Shown piece by piece: positions 20,736 to 34,986 of a stretch of 64,000 nt of DNA. The stretch is from Dromiciops gliroides (lineage: Eukaryota > Chordata > Mammalia > Microbiotheria > Microbiotheriidae). The translations under genes and the position numbers were made by a program. Position 1 is the stretch's first letter. Every line of letters begins with the position of its first letter. The notes beneath the pieces were generated by a model. That model saw nothing but the letters and a program-made list of their open reading frames with translations, did not search any database and had not been told where the DNA came from. The stretch is taken from NCBI RefSeq assembly GCF_019393635.1, contig NC_057867.1:372121-436120 (forward strand). The letters run 5' to 3'.

Positions 20736-23700
20736 GATAAATATTTATTAAGCACCTACTATATGTGCCAGGCACTGTGGACAATATAGAGCCTTGAAAG
20801 GTTCTTGAGTAAAGGGGAGGATAGGATAATTAACAGGATAAAGAGATAGTAAGAGTCATCGAATAGCACAATTGGCAAGCCCCTCAGAAGTCATCTAGTT
20901 GAAGTATTACTTCCACAGAAATCTGTGTGATCTTGGGAAAGTCTTTGGCCCTCAGTTTACTGATCAGTAAAATAGCACAGTCGATTGGAGTAGAAAAAAT
21001 GGGATTGATGAGGCCTCAGTGAAGAGCTTAGTGTGGTTTGGTTAAAATACGCCAGTGACGCTAACACTGCGTGCCTTATCTGGACCTGAGGTAGATACTC
21101 TCCCAGGTTCCTGACACCTGAGAGAGCCAGGGAAGCCTAGTAATTCCTTGCCTCCCTCTCTCCCCATCAGGACCATCAATGGCAAAGTCTACACAGCTGA
21201 AGTCAAAGAGAAGCACCAGGCTAAGAAAATGTACGAGGAAGCCAGGAAACAAGGCCAGACTGCTGCCCATGTGGCCAGCCAGTAAGGCTCTCCAGGTCCA
21301 TCTTTCCACATGTGCATGACCTTGGCCAGGCCCTTCACTTCCCATCTCCCATTGGCCTTTTCTCTTCCCCTTTAAATGTCTCTAGGCAAATACGGAATGG
21401 GTGTGGGTGTGTGTGGGGGGGTGACCAATCACGCTCCTGCTTCCTTAATGAGAAGTTAGCAAATCAACAGCTTCTTATTTCTCTAGTTCTAAAGTTCTAT
21501 ATACAAGGGGGGATGGTCTCCTCCGCCCCCCACTCCCACCCCAGAGCACAAGTAGGCGCAGGAGGGTCAGGCGTCACAGTTGGCTTGGGCATCAGTGATG
21601 GAATCAATTTTAAAACACTCTGACCATGTGAGCAGTTGAATAGCTGACTGACTAAATAAATATGCACATGATTCCACACTAAATGACCTGGAGAGTAAAA
21701 TGAGTGAACCAACACAAAGAATGAGTGAATTCATGAGACTCATGAGAATGAATGAGTAAAATGAATGAATTCTATAGGGCTGAATGAATGAAGGAGTGAA
21801 TCAACCAAGTGATGAGAGGGGGAAATGAGTCCACGAATGAGTTATGACAATAACTATTTTTCCTGTCACCTTCCCATTATCCCTCCATCCCCAGAGACGA
21901 TGAGGTCAAGAAGTTCAAAATTTCCACAAGTGTAGCTGTGGGTGGAGAGGTGACATTTGCCTTGACCTATGAGGAATTGCTCCCTCGACTCTTGGGGAAA
22001 TACCAGCATGCTGTGAGTGTTAGACCTGGCCAAGTGGTACTAAATCTCAGTGTGGAAGTGACGGTATCAGAGAGGACTGGCATTGACTACATCCATGTGC
22101 TGCCCCTCCGAACCAGCCACCTACTGACCAACGCTGTTAGAGGTATGTGCTAGGCAGTTCTTAACCACAAAGCCCTGAGCCTAGAGTGGGGAAAAGGCAG
22201 ACACAAGGTTGGACAGGCAAGGGAACCAAAGTGACCCCACTGATCAGATGAAGAGGGCAGAAGGAAAGTTACTAGGGTCAGTCAGGAAACCATTTTGTAA
22301 GTGGACCATAAAGCACCCGTGAATTTGAGAGGAAAGCAGGAACTAAGTATTACTGGAGGGCAGGGTTGGGTCTGGCTGGGGCATACATCCAGGCAGACAG
22401 AGGCCAGGGATCTAGACAGCCAGTGCTGGCCATCCGAGGAACAGACAGATGGGGGGGTCTTGGTCACAGTTCAAGTTTGAGACATGAATGATGTTGAGAA
22501 TGAGTCCAGGCTCCCAGTTTCCGTATTCAATTCTCTTGTTCTGCTTTTCTTTGGACACTGGAATGTTTGTGGTTGCAAAGCAAAGCAACAGGAAGCAAAG
22601 TGATTCTACAATCTAGGCATATTGAGCTATCAGCTGAGGTGGAGGGACTTGTGGGGCTGGAGGCAGAAAGTGTTGAGCTTTTTTTTGGAGGGGGTGGGGG
22701 CTTGAAGCACTCTAATGTGATGCTAGAAGAGGAAAGGGAGCTAAACAGCACCAGCAGATAGGATCAATGGCTTCCACTCCTCCCTGGATGCACACAGATT
22801 TGTTTTAGCACAGAGAGGAAAGACAACTACCCTCACAAGAAGTCTAAACATTCCAGCAAACCAGTTCTTGCACTGGCCATGCTCCATAATGCATTGCTCA
22901 TTCTGCATCTTCAGTCCATTGCCTCTCTGGCAGGAGGCCGGTGGTGTGCTTGATCTTCAGTCCTCTGTTCTAGAGTCTTTCAAAGTCATTTTCCTCCGTG
23001 TTGTTGTCAGCGTATAAATTGTTCTCCCGCCTCTGCTTTCCCTTCACAGAGGTCTGCCCAGTTTCCATTGAAACTGTCCATTTTGTCATTTCTTATGGTG
23101 CAATAATATTAAATTACATGCATATACCATAATATATTTAATTATTCCCCAATAAGTAGGTATCCCTTTAGTTTCCCATTTGTGGCTACTAAAAAAAGAG
23201 CTGCTATAAATATTTTTGTACCTATGAATTCTTTTCCTCTTTCTTTGATCTCTTTGAGGTCTAGTAGTGGCATTGCTGAGTCAAAGGGCACAGTTTACTG
23301 ACTTTAGGCATAGTTCCCAATTGCTTTCCACAATGACTGGACCAATTCACAACTCCATCAACAATGTGTTAATGTACCTGTTTCGTTTTCCTTTTTTCTC
23401 ACCTCTGCCCACGTGATGAGTATGCAGTAGAACCTCAGGGTTGCTTTAATTTGCAGGTCTCTAATTAATGATTTGGCCATCCATCGATAGCTTGGATGTC
23501 TTCCTTTGAAAACAGCCTCTTCATTTGCTTGGGCCATTTATTGACTGATGAATGAATCTTATCTGTATAAATTTCTTAAGTTAAAATTGAGGTACACTGA
23601 GGCACAAAAGTCCCGGGAAGAAGTTATGACTGGTTAAAAGAGCTCAAATTCATGAATTACGAAATCAATAGAATTGGTAACAAAGCTGAGGCAGGAGAGA

Positions 23701-26700
23701 CGATATGATTGTTTGGAAATTGAGAATGAGGGGCTAGCAATAACCCCCTCATTGCCTCCTGTGAATAAGAAATATTCATTGTTCGAGTCCACCTGAAAGG
23801 TTAGAAATGGTGGATCCCTTTGGATAACAAGCCAAACACCCTTGAAGGATAGCTTGGTGGTGTAAAGACGCTAGACCAGAAAAAAAAAAAAAAAAGATGC
23901 TAGACCAGACTCCGTGGTTTCCATCTGTATCAAGATTTCCTTGAGGCAAGAACAGAACAGTGACTAACAGGAGGAATGGATCGCTAAACGTCATAATCAT
24001 TACAGTCCAGCTGAATTTCTGAACTAAGTTCAGAAAGAAAGAGCCGTGACTTGGGCAGTTGTAGGACAAAATCAATGAACTAGAAATAGGATCGATTAAA
24101 AGATGTTACAGAATCAGCCTCAGTGCTTGGATTTGGATCAGTCCCTTATATCCCTTGGAAAGGTTACCTTTATCAGAGAAACTTTCTAGTTCTACAAAAT
24201 ATTTCTGTGAGAGTTTGGTGCAACACTGAATAAGTCAATGGATTTAGGTAGTACTATGATTTTTATTATATTCACTCTGCCTACCCATGAGCAATCAATA
24301 TTACTCTAGCTGTTTATGTCTGTCTTTTTTTTTTCTGAAAAGAGTGTTTCATAGTTGGATTCATACAGTTCCTTAGTGTATCTTGGTAGATATACTCCCC
24401 CAAATGTTATGGCTTCTATAGTTATTTTGAATGGAATTTCCTTTCTAGCTCTTCTATTCTGGGCTTTGTCAGAAACAAAAAGAATTGCTGATGACTCACT
24501 TAGATTGATTTTAAATTTTGTAACTTTGCTGAATTTAATAAATCTTTTGATTAATCTTTTGACTGACTCTATAGGGTTTTCTAAACAAATAATCATATAA
24601 TCTACAAAAGCCATAATTTTTTTCCTCTTTGTCTACATTTCTTCCTTCTATTTTTCTTAATTATCTATATCCATTGCTATAGTTAGTATTTCTAGCACTA
24701 TGCTAAATAACATTGGTAATAATAAGGACCCTTGCTTTACCACTGATCTTATCGGAAAGGCCCTTTACTCAGCTTAGGGCTGGACCTTGAATACAGGGGG
24801 AGACAAACTTTTATACACTAAAAACAATTAATCAAATAAGGCCAATTAATTAAAAAAACAATAATACATTAGGTAGTCTGATTTCTCATTGGATGAAAGA
24901 TTAGGTCCTTTCCAAGTTAAGAGGGAGAGAATAAAAAGGTACAATTTCCTGAATTCAGAAAAAGAGATGTCTCACTCCCCCCAAGTATCTATAAACAATC
25001 AAAGGAACATGGAAACAGTAACTGATCAATACCGAGCCCGATTGTGAGAAAACTCCTTGCATTAATATTTGAATCTGACCAGATTCTGTTCAGCATAGCT
25101 AAGGTCCTTGGTTAAGGGTTGCTAAACAGCAGGGAGAAGTGGTCCAGTTTTCCAGTCACACAGGACTAGGTCCAAACACTGCAATGAGGTTTTCTCCCAA
25201 TTCCCCAACTGAATAAACATTTCTCACAAAGCACAATTTGAAGTAGACCCATAACTGAATAGAAATGGAACTGACCTAGCTCCAGAATTGAGTCACAAGA
25301 TGGAGTCAGTATAGTTCATTCAATTCCCACAATTCACCACTTGCTGTTCTAATCCCCCTCAATTCCCTCATTATGTATAATGTTTACTCTTATGTTTAGA
25401 CAGATCTTATTTACAACCTTAAAAAAAGGTCCAGGGGCAGCTAGGTGGCACAGTGGATAGAGCACTGGCCCTGGATTCAGGGACAATCTGAGTTCAAATC
25501 CGACCTCAGACACTTGACACTTACTAACTGTGTGTCCCTGGGCAAGTCACTTTACCCCAATTGCCTCACACAAAAAAAAAAGAAAGAAAAGGTCCATTTA
25601 TTCTTATGTTTCTAGGGTTTTTGACAAAAGCAGGTTTGGATTTTGTCAAAAGCTTTTTTTTGGTCGGAGGGACATCTATTGGTATTATTATATGGTTTTA
25701 ATTATTTAAATGATTAACATGGTTTATTATATTAATATTTTTCTTGATTTGTTTTGAGGGTCAAATGAGATCAAATGAGATAATATTTATTATATTATCA
25801 CAGCACAGTGACTGGCACATAGTAGATTCTATAGAAATGTTTACTTCTTTCCCTTCCATTCGTTCTTCACTTCCTCCTTCCTTATGTTGAACCAACCCTG
25901 TTTTTGTGGATTTATAAATCCAACCTGGTCAGAATGTTTAATGTTGTTGTAGCCTACCTGCTAATATTTTATTTAAAATGTTTGCATCAATGTTTATTAG
26001 GGATATTGGTCAATAGTCTTCTTTGCTTTATCTCTCCCTGGTTTAAAGTATCAACACCATATCTGTATCATTTATATCATATTTTGGTGGGCAAAATGAA
26101 GCCCCTCCTTCAAAGAACTCCAGGATTGCTCCTCTGTGGGCTCCCCTTGAGGGCTCCCTGCTGGAAGCACCCCTCCCTTTCCTACCTACCTTGGCTTGTC
26201 TAGCTCAGGGTTGGGTGGAAGAATCATCTCCAGATTCTTCTTATTTCTTTTTAGACTAATGCAATTCAAAATGCCCATGGGGTGTTTGTCACATTGTAGT
26301 ATGTTGCCATTGACCCACAATCCCCCTTTGTTTCCCATTTAAAGCCCTTCGCTACCTGGCCTTTTTTCTATTTCCAGCCCAATTGCACATCGTTTCCCTT
26401 CGCACATGTATGGCACAAGCAATGCTGACCGACTTGCTGTTCCTCACACAACTTCCCGTCTCCCAACTCCAAACTTTTGCAAGGTTGTCCCCCTCGCCTA
26501 GTCTGCTGCTTTCCCTCCTCACTTCCACCTCTTAGAGTCCCTAGATTCCTTCAAAACCCAGTCCAAACTCCGCCTTCTACATGAACCCTCTGCCTACTAG
26601 TAGCTCCCCCGAAATGATCTTTGAGGCACCCAAGGTTGGGCCAGAACCAGCCCATGACATCTCATAAGAGCTGGTTAGTGAATATTCCGCATGAAAGTTG

Positions 26701-29700
26701 GCACCATAAGTTGGAGCTTAATGGAGCTACTGTTGGTTGTGCTTACCTAAGAAAAATGATAGAGAGAATGGCAAGGATGGGCATTAAACTTCCCCACTTA
26801 CTAAGCCTAATTCCACTTCTATCATTTGTTTGTGTTGATTCTGTATAGCCCTATATCTGTGCATGTTGCTCCCCACGCTAAGCTCCTTGAGGACAGAAAC
26901 TGTTTCCAGTTTGGTTTGCTTTTCTAATTGATTGAGAGGCAGAAGGAGCAAATTCCAGGTGTGGGGAATGGCTTGGGCAAATACGGATACCAATACTGCT
27001 GCTGTTGCTGCTGACAACAATAACTAACATTCAGAAAGGGCTTATGATATATCAAATGCTTTACAATTATTATCTCATTTGATCTTCATAAAAACACTGG
27101 GAGGTAGGTATTATTATGATCCCTATAGAGGAAACTGAGGTGAACAGAGAATTGCCCAGTGACTTGCCCAGGATCACACAGCTAGGAAGTATCTGAGGCC
27201 AGATTTAAACTTGGGTCTTCCTGTCTCCAGGCCCAGCATTCTATCCCCACTGTGTCACCTTACTAGGCAGATTCATGGAGAAAGGAGATAGGGCCCGGCT
27301 GGTTAGGAGTACAATTTGACTGGAAGGTGGGGTTTGTACAAGTTGAGGTTGGAGTGGAGGGGGCACCAGCCTATATAGTCATGAAAAGTTTGGAACAGGG
27401 CAGTGGCATGGACAGAGAAGAGACTTAGGACAGGGGATGGGTCAGCAGGAGAGACAATGTTATCAGTCCCCTGTCCTGAGCTGATTGATATGACTTTGAA
27501 TTGACTTTGTCTCTGAACTTCTTAGAAATGGAGACCAGGGCAAGATTAGGAGAAGTGTTCATCTTCTGTCAAACCAAAATTTGACCAAATTTGACCAAAT
27601 TTGCCCACAGAGAGCAAAAAGCTGTATTTGTTTCTGGGGATAGAACTCGAAGAGGGCTTTATTCTGTGGGTCCTTGAGGTTGAGCAAGGGATGGGGGTGG
27701 GGGGAGAGGGAGCAATCAGAAGAGTAGAAAAAGAAGAATCTACATAGGGCCAATCCTATGGGAGGTGAAATTCACCATCCCACATCTCACTAAATGATCC
27801 GAGAACCAAATAGGTCACTGTGTAGTCAAGAGCTCAGTCTCAGGAAGGGATGGCAGACAACTGGGATGAGGAGGGGTCAGCAGTAGGGGCGACAGCCAAA
27901 GCCAAAGGCCAAATGAGGATCGACCTCACTCTCTCCCCATTCTACCCCTTCCTCACTTAGCCCGTGGGCCTGGGCTGGGTGGCTCCTTTCTTCTCATCAT
28001 TGATCACCCCCATACAGGTGAGGCTGACTTGCCAACATCCACCAGAATTGAAAAAGAGGAGACCTGCGCACGGGTCACCTTCACACCAACACTGAATGAA
28101 CAGGCTGCCTACTCCAGCCGGGGCATCATGGGGGACTTTGTGATTCAATATGATGTGACCATGAAGGACGTCATCGGCGATGTGCAGGTGATCTGGGCCT
28201 TCAGTCAGGAATACGTTAAAGGGAGCCTGCCTATACTTACCATCTACATTTAATCTTGAGAGCATCATCACCCTTAACCTTGAACCTGGCTCACACATTA
28301 TACATTATTTCATCTTCTCACCTTGGAGCCACGTTCTTAGTCTCCTAGTAAGGACTTCTTAAAGGGGTCGAGGGTGGAACAAGCAAAACTGTGATGCCCT
28401 TCCAGGCCTCTCTGTGTCCTAACCCCCAGCTGCTATCATCAGGTAAATTTTCATGACGCAGTGTCCCAAGGGCAAACCTTGGATCTGTTGGGATTTCTTC
28501 TGCTGCTCTCTGTTGACATCTCCCCTGATATCTCTCTGTCTCTGTCTCTCTCTGTCTCTCTCCCGGTCTCTCTCTCTCTGCCTCCCTCTGTCTTTCTCTC
28601 TTTGTCTCTGTCTCCCTCTGTTTCTCTCTCTGTCTCTGTCTCTCTGTCTCTCTCTGTCTCTCTGTCTCTCTCTCCCCCTGTCTTCCTCCCTCTCCCTCAG
28701 TGCGCATGTATGTGTACCCTTCTCTCTGTTTCTGTCTTTCTGTCTGTTTCTGTCTTTATCTCTCTATCTTCATGTGTGTCTCTGTCTCTCTAACATTGTT
28801 TCTCTTTCCATCTCTTTTGGTCTCTCCCTAGATCTACGATGGCTATTTTGTTCACTATTTGGCCCCCAGAGACCTACCTCGTATGCAAAAAACCATCATC
28901 TTCGTTATTGATGTCAGTGGCTCTATGACTGGAACAAAGCTGAAGCAGGTAATAATTGCCTGGGAGAGGGGAAGTGTTGGATAAATCTCCCAGAATTCTA
29001 GGCCTGGATTCTAGAGTATGAATCAGAGAAGTACAGACAGAATTCCCTCCCAAAGTAATGGAATCCAACCCTTGCCTATCCAGACATCTCCACTCCAAGT
29101 GGGCCTTCAGGGGGCAGCTAGGTGACACAGTGGATTCAGGAGGACCTGAGTTCAAATCCAGCTCCAGACACTTGACACTTACTGGCTGTGTGACCCTGGG
29201 CAAATCACTTAACCCTCATTGTCCTGCAAAAGCAAAAAACAAAACCAAGTGGGCCTTTAGCCTCTGAGGAACTGTCTAGGCTGAACTACATCTTCCCAAA
29301 AGGCAGAATTATTCAAGCGTTATTTTGCTTCTCTTTCTTTTCTGCCCAGAAAAGTAATCTTTGGACCAGACAGGATAGAGCCTCTTCCCCACCCCCTTCC
29401 CAGGGATATTAAGGCCAAGATAAGGAGGGACAGAGTGAGATGTTCAACCTAGTTGACTTTCGATGAGTTTAAGTCCTGAAACACAGATGAATCACTGTTC
29501 AAGGTACTAAAAGGACTGGCTGAGCCATCCATTCTCTAGCCATGGAGACTGGAAGGGGTGCTGAATTGATTTTCAAAAAAAAAGGAAAGAGAACCTATTG
29601 GCTTAAGAGCTTGACTTGGATTCCTGGCAAAAATACAAAACGCATTTTTACGGAGACATATAGTGGGCATCCAAAAGAAGCAGAACACATCATGCCAAAC

Positions 29701-32700
29701 TACCTCATTTCCTATTTCTACAGAGTTACTAAAGAGACATCCTGGCAGAGGGGCAGAGTGGCCAGTGAACTGGCATAGGAATCAAAAGGGACTGAGATCT
29801 AGGTCTTAAATCAGACACCAGTGGGCTCTATGACCCTGGCCAACTCATTTGATCTCTCAGTGCAAGGCAGCTCTATAAGACTATATCATAGGGGCAGCTA
29901 GATGGCACAGTGGATAGAGCACCGGCCCTGGATTCAGGAGGACCTGAGTTCAAATCTGACCTCAGACACTTGACACTTACTAGCTGTGTGACCCTGGGCA
30001 AGTCACTTAACCCTCATTGCCCCATCCCACCCCCAAAAAAACTCAGAGGAGGGGAAAATCTATTAGGTAGGTAGGTAGTTATACAGGCATTTATTATCTC
30101 TATCTCCCACTGCCACCTAACTGAACAATTAAAATACAATAAAATTAAACCCTCAAACAAGTTTGCATAGTCAAACAAAACAAAGTCCTATGTCCAGCAT
30201 GTCCTAAAATGCATTCGTTCATTCATTTGTTCATTCATTCATTCATCATCCTGTGATTTGAGTCTATCACCTTGCAAGCCACTTGCAAGCTCTGATCTAA
30301 GAGTCTGACAATTCTGCTGTAGACTCGGGGCTCAAAAGTCTGTCTTTCTTTCTTCCTTTCTTTCTTTCTTTTTTTTGGTTATTTTGTGGAGCAATGGGGG
30401 TTAAGTGACTTGCCCAGGGTCACATAGCTAGTAATTGTCAAGTGTCTGAGGCTGAATTTGAACTCAGGTCCTCCTGAATCCAGGGCCAGTGCTTTATCCA
30501 CTGCAGTGCCACCTAGCTGCCCCTCAAAAGTCTTTCAAAGTTATTTTCCTCCATAAGGTTGCCAGTATAGAAATTGTTCTCCTGGCTCTACTCTCCTCAC
30601 TGTGCCATCCCTTCCTAGGTGTCTGCCCAGTTGCCTTTTGTCATTTCCTATGGTGCAATGCACCATATATATGCATTACATGCATATACCGTAATCTGAT
30701 AGGTAGGCAGGCACCTTTTAGTTTCCTGTTTCTTGCTACTCCAAAAAGAGTTGCTATAAATGTTTTTGTACTCAGGACTCCTTTTTCTCTTTCCTTCATC
30801 TCTTTGAGGTCTGGGCCTAGTAGTGGCATTGCCCGTGTGATGAATATGAGGAGGAACCTCGATGTCGCTTTAATTTGCATTTTTCTTAACTATTAGTGAT
30901 TTGGAACATTGTTTCATATGGTCATTGCTAACTTAAGTTTCTTCCTTTGAAGATTGCCTGTTCATATCCTTTTGATCATTCATCGATTGCAAGATGGCTC
31001 TTAATCTTCTAAATTTGAACCAATAAGGAAGGAGAAACCATCATGGCTTAGGGTGGTCAGGGAGGGCTGCCTGGAGGAAGTGGGAATAAAGGTGAGGTAA
31101 ATACGGGGGGAGAATAAGACTGGATGTCAGATTGTTGTGGTTGTTGTTCAATTGTTTCAGTCATGTCCTACTCTTCATGACTCTTTGGGGTTTTCCTGGC
31201 AAAGATATTGGAGTGCTCTGCCACTTCCTTCACCAGCTCATTTTACAGGTGAGGAAACTGAGGCAAACAGGGTGAAGTGATTTGCCCAGGTTCACGCAGA
31301 TAGTGAGTGTCTGAGGCTGGCTTTGAACTCAGGAAGATGCTCTCTGCTGAGAGGCTCTGAGGCCCAATTTGAACTCTGATCCTTCTGACCACTGCAGGGC
31401 CTCCCACCTCCCCATGTGGCACATACAGTGATCTGAAACATGACCTTAAATATGGTTTCTACCCATCTTTTGACTGCTGCAGACCAAGAAGGCCATGCAT
31501 GTGATCCTGGGGGACCTGTGCCCAGAGGACCATTTCAACATTGTGACCTTCTCTGACATTGTCCACATCTGGAAGGCCACGGGCTCCATTCAGGCCACAC
31601 CCCCAAACATACAAAGGGCCAAGGCCTACATTGGCAGAATGCAGGCGGGCAGATGTTCGTATGTGAGGTCTCCCTCCCTGCTTCAATCCCCTTCCCCACC
31701 CCACCCCTTCCCAGGATTGCTGAGCACCAGATCTCTGAAGACCCCTGACCAGTCACAGGTGTGAGAGTGTCCCTATTCAAGCTTCCTATTCTCGCTGTGT
31801 GGGCTTCACTGTCCTGCTCTGTCATGTAAGGAAGCCAGGCTGGTGGCTGGCTTCCCTGCTTTCCACATTCTCCTAATCCCCAGGGAGGGGTGGAGTCAGC
31901 AGGCCTCTCTCCAAGGCCCCTCCCATCTCTGACAGGCCAAAGTTCAAAGGCACCATCCATCCCCTCTTTCCAACTCTTCCCAGGCCTCACTTTACCCTTC
32001 TGTAACACAGAAATAGAATAATTGGGGAATAAGACAGGGCAGGGATGGTTGTCGGATGGCTCAATCCCTCATGGCCATCTGGTGAGATAAGAGTCTTGGC
32101 CTCATGAGGTAGAGTAGGAGAGAGAGCAGCGGGAGCAATCCCATCCAAGTTGAGTAGGGTGTCAGGAATGACATCCATTGAAAAACCAGAGACTCAGAGA
32201 GGATGAAGAGCTACTAACTCTTAGTCTGTCCAGAGAGATGAGACTCAACCCCATAAACTGGCTAGAGACAGGCTGGGGCCCTGAGAATGAGCCAAAGAGA
32301 AGGTTTGCAGGTCCATAACACAGATGGGGACCTTGCAAAGGGAAGGAGGATCAATTGTCCTGGAAGGCATTCTGCAAGAGGAGCCATTAGAACTGGGACG
32401 GGGGCAGGGGAGCCCACCCAAGAGGCAACAGGCAAGCTGGAGGAAGGGATAATGCCTGTGGGGTGGGGAGCTGGCTAGTCATGCCAGGTCTCTGCCTTCC
32501 CTAGGGACAGACATGAATGCAGCTCTCTTGGCAGCAGCTTCCATATTGAAGCAGAGCATCACGGGGCCCTCAGGAGAGGCTCGCCTGGTCATCTTCCTCA
32601 CCGATGGGGAACCCACAGCGGGAGTGACCTCGCCTGCCCGCATCCTTGCCAACGCCCAGAGGGCCCTGGCTGGCCAGGCAGCCCTCTTCGGCCTAGCTTT

Positions 32701-34931
32701 GGGGGATGATGCTGACCTTCCCCTTCTTCGCCGCCTCTCGCTGGAGAACAGAGGCACAGCTCACCGCATCCGAGAGGACCAGGATGCTGCCCTGCAGCTT
32801 AAAGGCTTCTACGATCGCATCGCTTCCCCCCTGCTAGCTGACATTCACCTCCACTACCAGGCCGGGCGAGCTGGGGGGGCCAATCCGCTACGGAGCTACT
32901 TCCCCAACTACTTCGGGGGCTCTGAGCTGGTGGTGGTGGGCCAGCTAGGTCACAGGGAGCCTGAGCTCCGGGTGCACCTGGAGGCCCGGGGCCCACACAA
33001 CCACCTGCTCACAGCTGCTCGGAGTGAGAAGGCCGCCAGTGGTAGGGAGCCCGCATTTGGCTGCCTGTCCCACAGGGAGCTCAAGCTAGGCCAAGGCTTC
33101 CTTCAGCGCCTTTGGGCCTATGTGACCATCCAGGGCTTGCTGGAGGCCCGCCTTGGGGCCAATGATTCAGCTACCCGCAGACTGCTGGGCCAAAAGGCCC
33201 TCAACCTTTCTCTGCATTTCCATTTTGTAACGCCCCTGACCTCCCTTGTTGTGGTGAAACCAGAGGAGGAAGACAGGGGGGAGCAGGGCCCACATCCAGC
33301 CCTGCCAGCTCCTGGAAAGTCTTCAAGGCTTCCGCTCCTTACCGGCCCCACTGAGCCCCTGCTCCAGGGGGCCAAACTCACCAACACTTCCCCTAGGCCC
33401 TCAGCCACAGCCAAAGCAGGGAATCCCAGGGCAACCCAACAGAATCCAACTCCACCTGGCCCCTGGGTACAGCCACATTCTGCTCATCCATCATCTGTGA
33501 AACCCACAGTGTCTTCATTCCCCGAGACTGGCTCCTTGTCTCCTCCCAGAGCAGGCCCTGCCGCTCATCCGAGTTCTGTCACCCCATCACTACTGACCTC
33601 CCCCCAAGCTGGGGCTCTATTGCACCCCAAAGCAAACATCTCATCTCGGTACAATCCAGGCTCCCTGGCTCCCCCAAGATCTGACTTCTTAACCACCCCT
33701 AAAGCAAGCACCCCCATTCGCCCAAGTCCTAACATCTCGTCAGCACTTAATCAGCCACTGAGCTCCCCATCTCCTCCCAAGGCTGTTTCTCCATCTCTCA
33801 CCAGAACTGGCTCCCTGTTTCCCCTAAAGCCTGACATTTCATTCTCCTCATCCATCCAAAAATATGTCTCTCCGGGGCCCCCTAAACCTGGATCCCTGTC
33901 CCCCCCAAATGTCAACCCTCCAAACTCCAATTCTTCAGATTTCCCTAAACCAAGCCCCCAGTTTCCCCCCCAACACAATCCATCCTCCCCCAAAGCTGAT
34001 ACCTTGTCCCCCTCTAAGTTTAGCTCCCAGTTTCCCGCCAGACCTGTCTCCCCAGATCCCCCAAATCTGACATTTAATCCCCACCAACCCAGTTCCTCAT
34101 CTCCCCCTAAAGCCCAACTGTTGTCACAACCTAAGCCAAACATCCCATCCCAGGATGCTCCCCCCAAATGGGATCAGCCAACCTCCCACAGTCTGAGCTC
34201 CCCATCACTGCTTAGACCTGCCACTCTCTTTTCCCGAAATGTCACAGCAAGTCCTGATATTTTGATAGCGTGGGACCCTAGCACCTCATCTCCCCCCCAA
34301 CTTGCTTCCCCATCTCTCCCGCAAACTGGAGTACTGTTGTACAATCTTAGTGTTCCTAAGTCTCAGTCCTTCCCCAGACCAAGTTCCTCATCCCTCTCTA
34401 TCCTAAATCACCCACCTCCCTATAACCTGAGCAGTGTTCTTGTTCTCCCTGAGGAGCCAGGCCAACTTCTGGAAATCCTGCCAGATTCTCGATTCTCTGA
34501 GTCCTTGAAGCCTCCAGCTATCTACACTTTCCCCAACACCCCCAGACAAGGCAGCAGACCTGGTGAGGCTCTCCCCACAGCATGAACTTTTCTCCCAAAT
34601 ATCTCCAGGTTCAAAACCCCTACTTGCTTGTAGGCCCTACTAGGGCTTTGGATGTCGCTCCCCAAGTGTAGTGACTCTCTAAGGGTCTTTGAAGGGTTTT
34701 CTCTGTAGACATCTGAGTCTTGTCATGACTCCCTTCATATCTCTGGATATCTCTTGTGAGTCTCAGGATCTGTGAATGTCTCTGCATGTCTCTGAGTTGT
34801 TGAATGTCACTCCCTTGGTACTTCTCTTGTTTGTGTGCCTGTGGACCTCTTAATAATTCAATGGGTTTCTATGGTCATCTCTGCCATTATGGGTCTCTGG
34901 GATACATCCACACCCACACCCACACCCCCCA

Positions 34932-34986
<55 letters not shown>

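Noticed and set aside
32513-34585. 690-codon open frame as an independent intronless gene
   Set aside because: It is ITIH6 exon 8. The frame begins mid-vWA domain, needs upstream exons for the MIDAS, and the good donor at 34563 precedes its stop.
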